The notes under the pieces were generated by a model. The model did no database searches. It worked only from the letters and a program-made list of their open reading frames with translations, and was not told where the DNA came from. The translations under genes were made by a program, and so were the position numbers. 7,221 nt of DNA. Origin: Planctomycetales bacterium (GTDB lineage Bacteria; Planctomycetota; Planctomycetia; Pirellulales; Thermoguttaceae). The DNA is taken from positions 1 through 7,221 of the forward strand of contig SKZG01000518.1 of assembly GCA_007127495.1 (NCBI GenBank), given 5' to 3'. Each line of letters opens with the position of its first letter. The stretch's first letter is position 1. Shown one piece after another: positions 6,901 through 7,221 of the stretch.

Positions 6901-7221
6901 TCTGATACTGCCCCGGCTCGGCCACCTCCACCACCAAGCCACGATTGTCCGCTGCCCACTCCACCTGGACGACCCTGCCATCGAGACGAACCCCGTCGGG
7001 CAACAAATTCGCGGTCGGTCGCTCAAGAGGTATTCGTACCTGGGTTGAGGGGCTGAATACGTGGAGGTCGAACTGGGCACGTATTTGGTCGATCAGAAGA
7101 CGTTCTCCGACCGCTTCGCGAACCAGCTCGCCCCGGTAAACGGCCTCGCCGAGCAGCCATCCTTGCGGCAGATCGCGCCGCGCCGCCGCCAGTCGGTGCA
7201 GATGCTCGAAAAGGGGTTCCG
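3974..7221 (-). CDS. Large envelope protein, C-terminal part; function unknown
   Basis: The frame is open to the right edge, so the N-terminus lies outside. The window shows 1081 residues. A TTG at 7006 is not the start: the frame upstream continues with similar, sensible protein (for example PQGWLLGEAVYRGELV). About the first 830 visible residues are rich in beta-strand patterns (alternating hydrophobics, many W, P and G) with no enzyme motif I recognise. About 839-945 (roughly 4705-4385) are helical, with heptad-like stretches around AETSRLSAELDR. Three hydrophobic helices follow at about 4270-4070: IVASAGWIVVLGLLALGV, TVGALVGLVWWLWL and GLGLVLVLVCLATSL. A short polar tail of about 30 residues ends the protein. 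I infer a protein whose bulk lies outside the cytoplasmic membrane, anchored near its C-terminus. It resembles the very large hypothetical proteins common in planctomycetes. The protease gene follows 100 bases downstream on the same strand. Confidence 0.85.
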   Translation of the reverse strand, partial: EPLFEHLHRLAAARRDLPQGWLLGEAVYRGELVREAVGERLLIDQIRAQFDLHVFSPSTQVRIPLERPTANLLPDGVRLDGRVVQVEWAADNRGLVVEVAEPGQYQIELRMRPRMVDGPSNGFDLSIPPLPTSQFELALPSGAPAIEIPSARGELRREENPSRVVAKLGPSDLLSVRWPPAGGLAGNVPAVDIEELLCINVQPGAVLVDAKWRLTVVEGRVRQLRLATDPRLRLLPFEGERSPGVRTLPSDNGLAQLILEWPEPLQDEMVVSARFLLTGTSGVGKLRIPQLEILDGRITRRWMAVSVDDALQFEQSGAERLAVVPLPEFLSAWGNMDDAPRFAYRLPARSPDWTLATQPRKPNTSSKNALSLRFAEHATEVDFHAKLVTSSGYVFRYRIAVPETFDPEQVALISDGVDRTVRWSQDNEGVINLFLAGPVSGEQQLRLQGRLPANLGQTISMPFFHIENTQHVGTTFHLMRQSGIRIEVAGTDSLAPAETPATGNAEPPVWLAAGSYHTADVSDSSATLTADLNQPKVAGKEILRLSVIDGEWHARWECRLDIHDGFLEEVTVVGPANWGNRFRTSDGLQWTARSTEGARQEFSARPRQPAQGPWWAWVSGRLQLRPGEPVAVPDVSMHGNDAVSRFVILPRRIEDRATNWHIRGLQPVPLDRVVPELAPEYSALAAFRVVGKPFSAQLPDLPARADEGRVHLAEYAIAWQQGTLLKGSARFDVIPGARSDCTIFFPENTRPLLIKVDEVPAQLAGGSDSLTRTVQLGPPGVPQRVEVVFAADMRRSVGDTLELQPPHVLEMPVEKTLWAFAAPAGRLPTRLHRADEAEATAWQIALARMESLGALLERFATPASDDALDAHRWYEKWLLLWAEARTAALAETSRLSAELDRPAAFEHIQQRTNLQREVAARLDAEGAFDELLATADRKGLAVDTWHTQFLRGRLAVYRMATDGATATTIDLATLPGSSVRERIVASAGWIVVLGLLALGVQRGLLFEWFRRWPQTVGALVGLVWWLWLTPSGLGLVLVLVCLATSLRAVWRSLFGTAPNAPEVVSHSWQPHGVPWNSGSVR

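Noticed and set aside
7004..7006. TTG as the start of the large protein
   Set aside because: The frame stays open for all 71 codons to the window edge with sensible protein sequence, so the gene is partial rather than starting here.
1..7221. CRISPR array, tRNA, rRNA or a known riboswitch
   Set aside because: There are no regularly spaced repeats, no cloverleaf and no recognised conserved aptamer core on either strand by eye.

Overview
The window looks like chromosomal DNA from a moderately GC-rich Gram-negative bacterium, most likely a planctomycete (Pirellulales-like). This is an inference. It rests on the subfamily style of the Gfo/Idh/MocA oxidoreductase, the form of the single-PDZ HtrA protease, and a very large exported protein of unknown function with a C-terminal membrane anchor. 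No marker gene (rRNA, ribosomal protein, tRNA) is present to prove it. There are no transposases, CRISPR arrays or RNA genes of known class.

Layout, left to right. Bases 1-191 are a leader with one short direct repeat. Bases 192-1373 (+) encode a complete NAD(P)-dependent Gfo/Idh/MocA-type oxidoreductase. Bases 1374-1752 are a 379-base gene-free stretch that is rich in structure: a GATC-rich dyad just after the oxidoreductase, a plausible sigma70-type promoter near 1465-1492, and a nested inverted-repeat element at 1611-1725 that can fold in two mutually exclusive ways. Bases 1753-2538 (+) encode a small soluble histidine kinase with only a coiled coil, a dimerisation/phosphoacceptor domain and an ATPase domain. 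Bases 2560-3873 (-) encode an exported trypsin-like serine protease with one PDZ domain (HtrA/Deg family), tail-to-tail with the kinase and separated by only 21 bases. Bases 3974-7221 (-) are the C-terminal 1081 residues of a very large protein that continues past the right edge. It is beta-rich, then helical, then carries about three membrane helices close to its C-terminus.

How the genes may work together. The large anchored protein and the HtrA protease lie in the same direction, 100 bases apart, and both are predicted to act in the cell envelope. They may be co-transcribed, although the gap also contains a possible promoter and two hairpins. The oxidoreductase and the kinase are separate units. 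The kinase has no sensor domain and no response regulator in this window, so its signal and partner must come from elsewhere. The least ordinary part of the window is the structured segment upstream of the kinase. It could be the kinase's mRNA leader (a regulatory RNA) or a small non-autonomous repeat element; the sequence alone does not decide.
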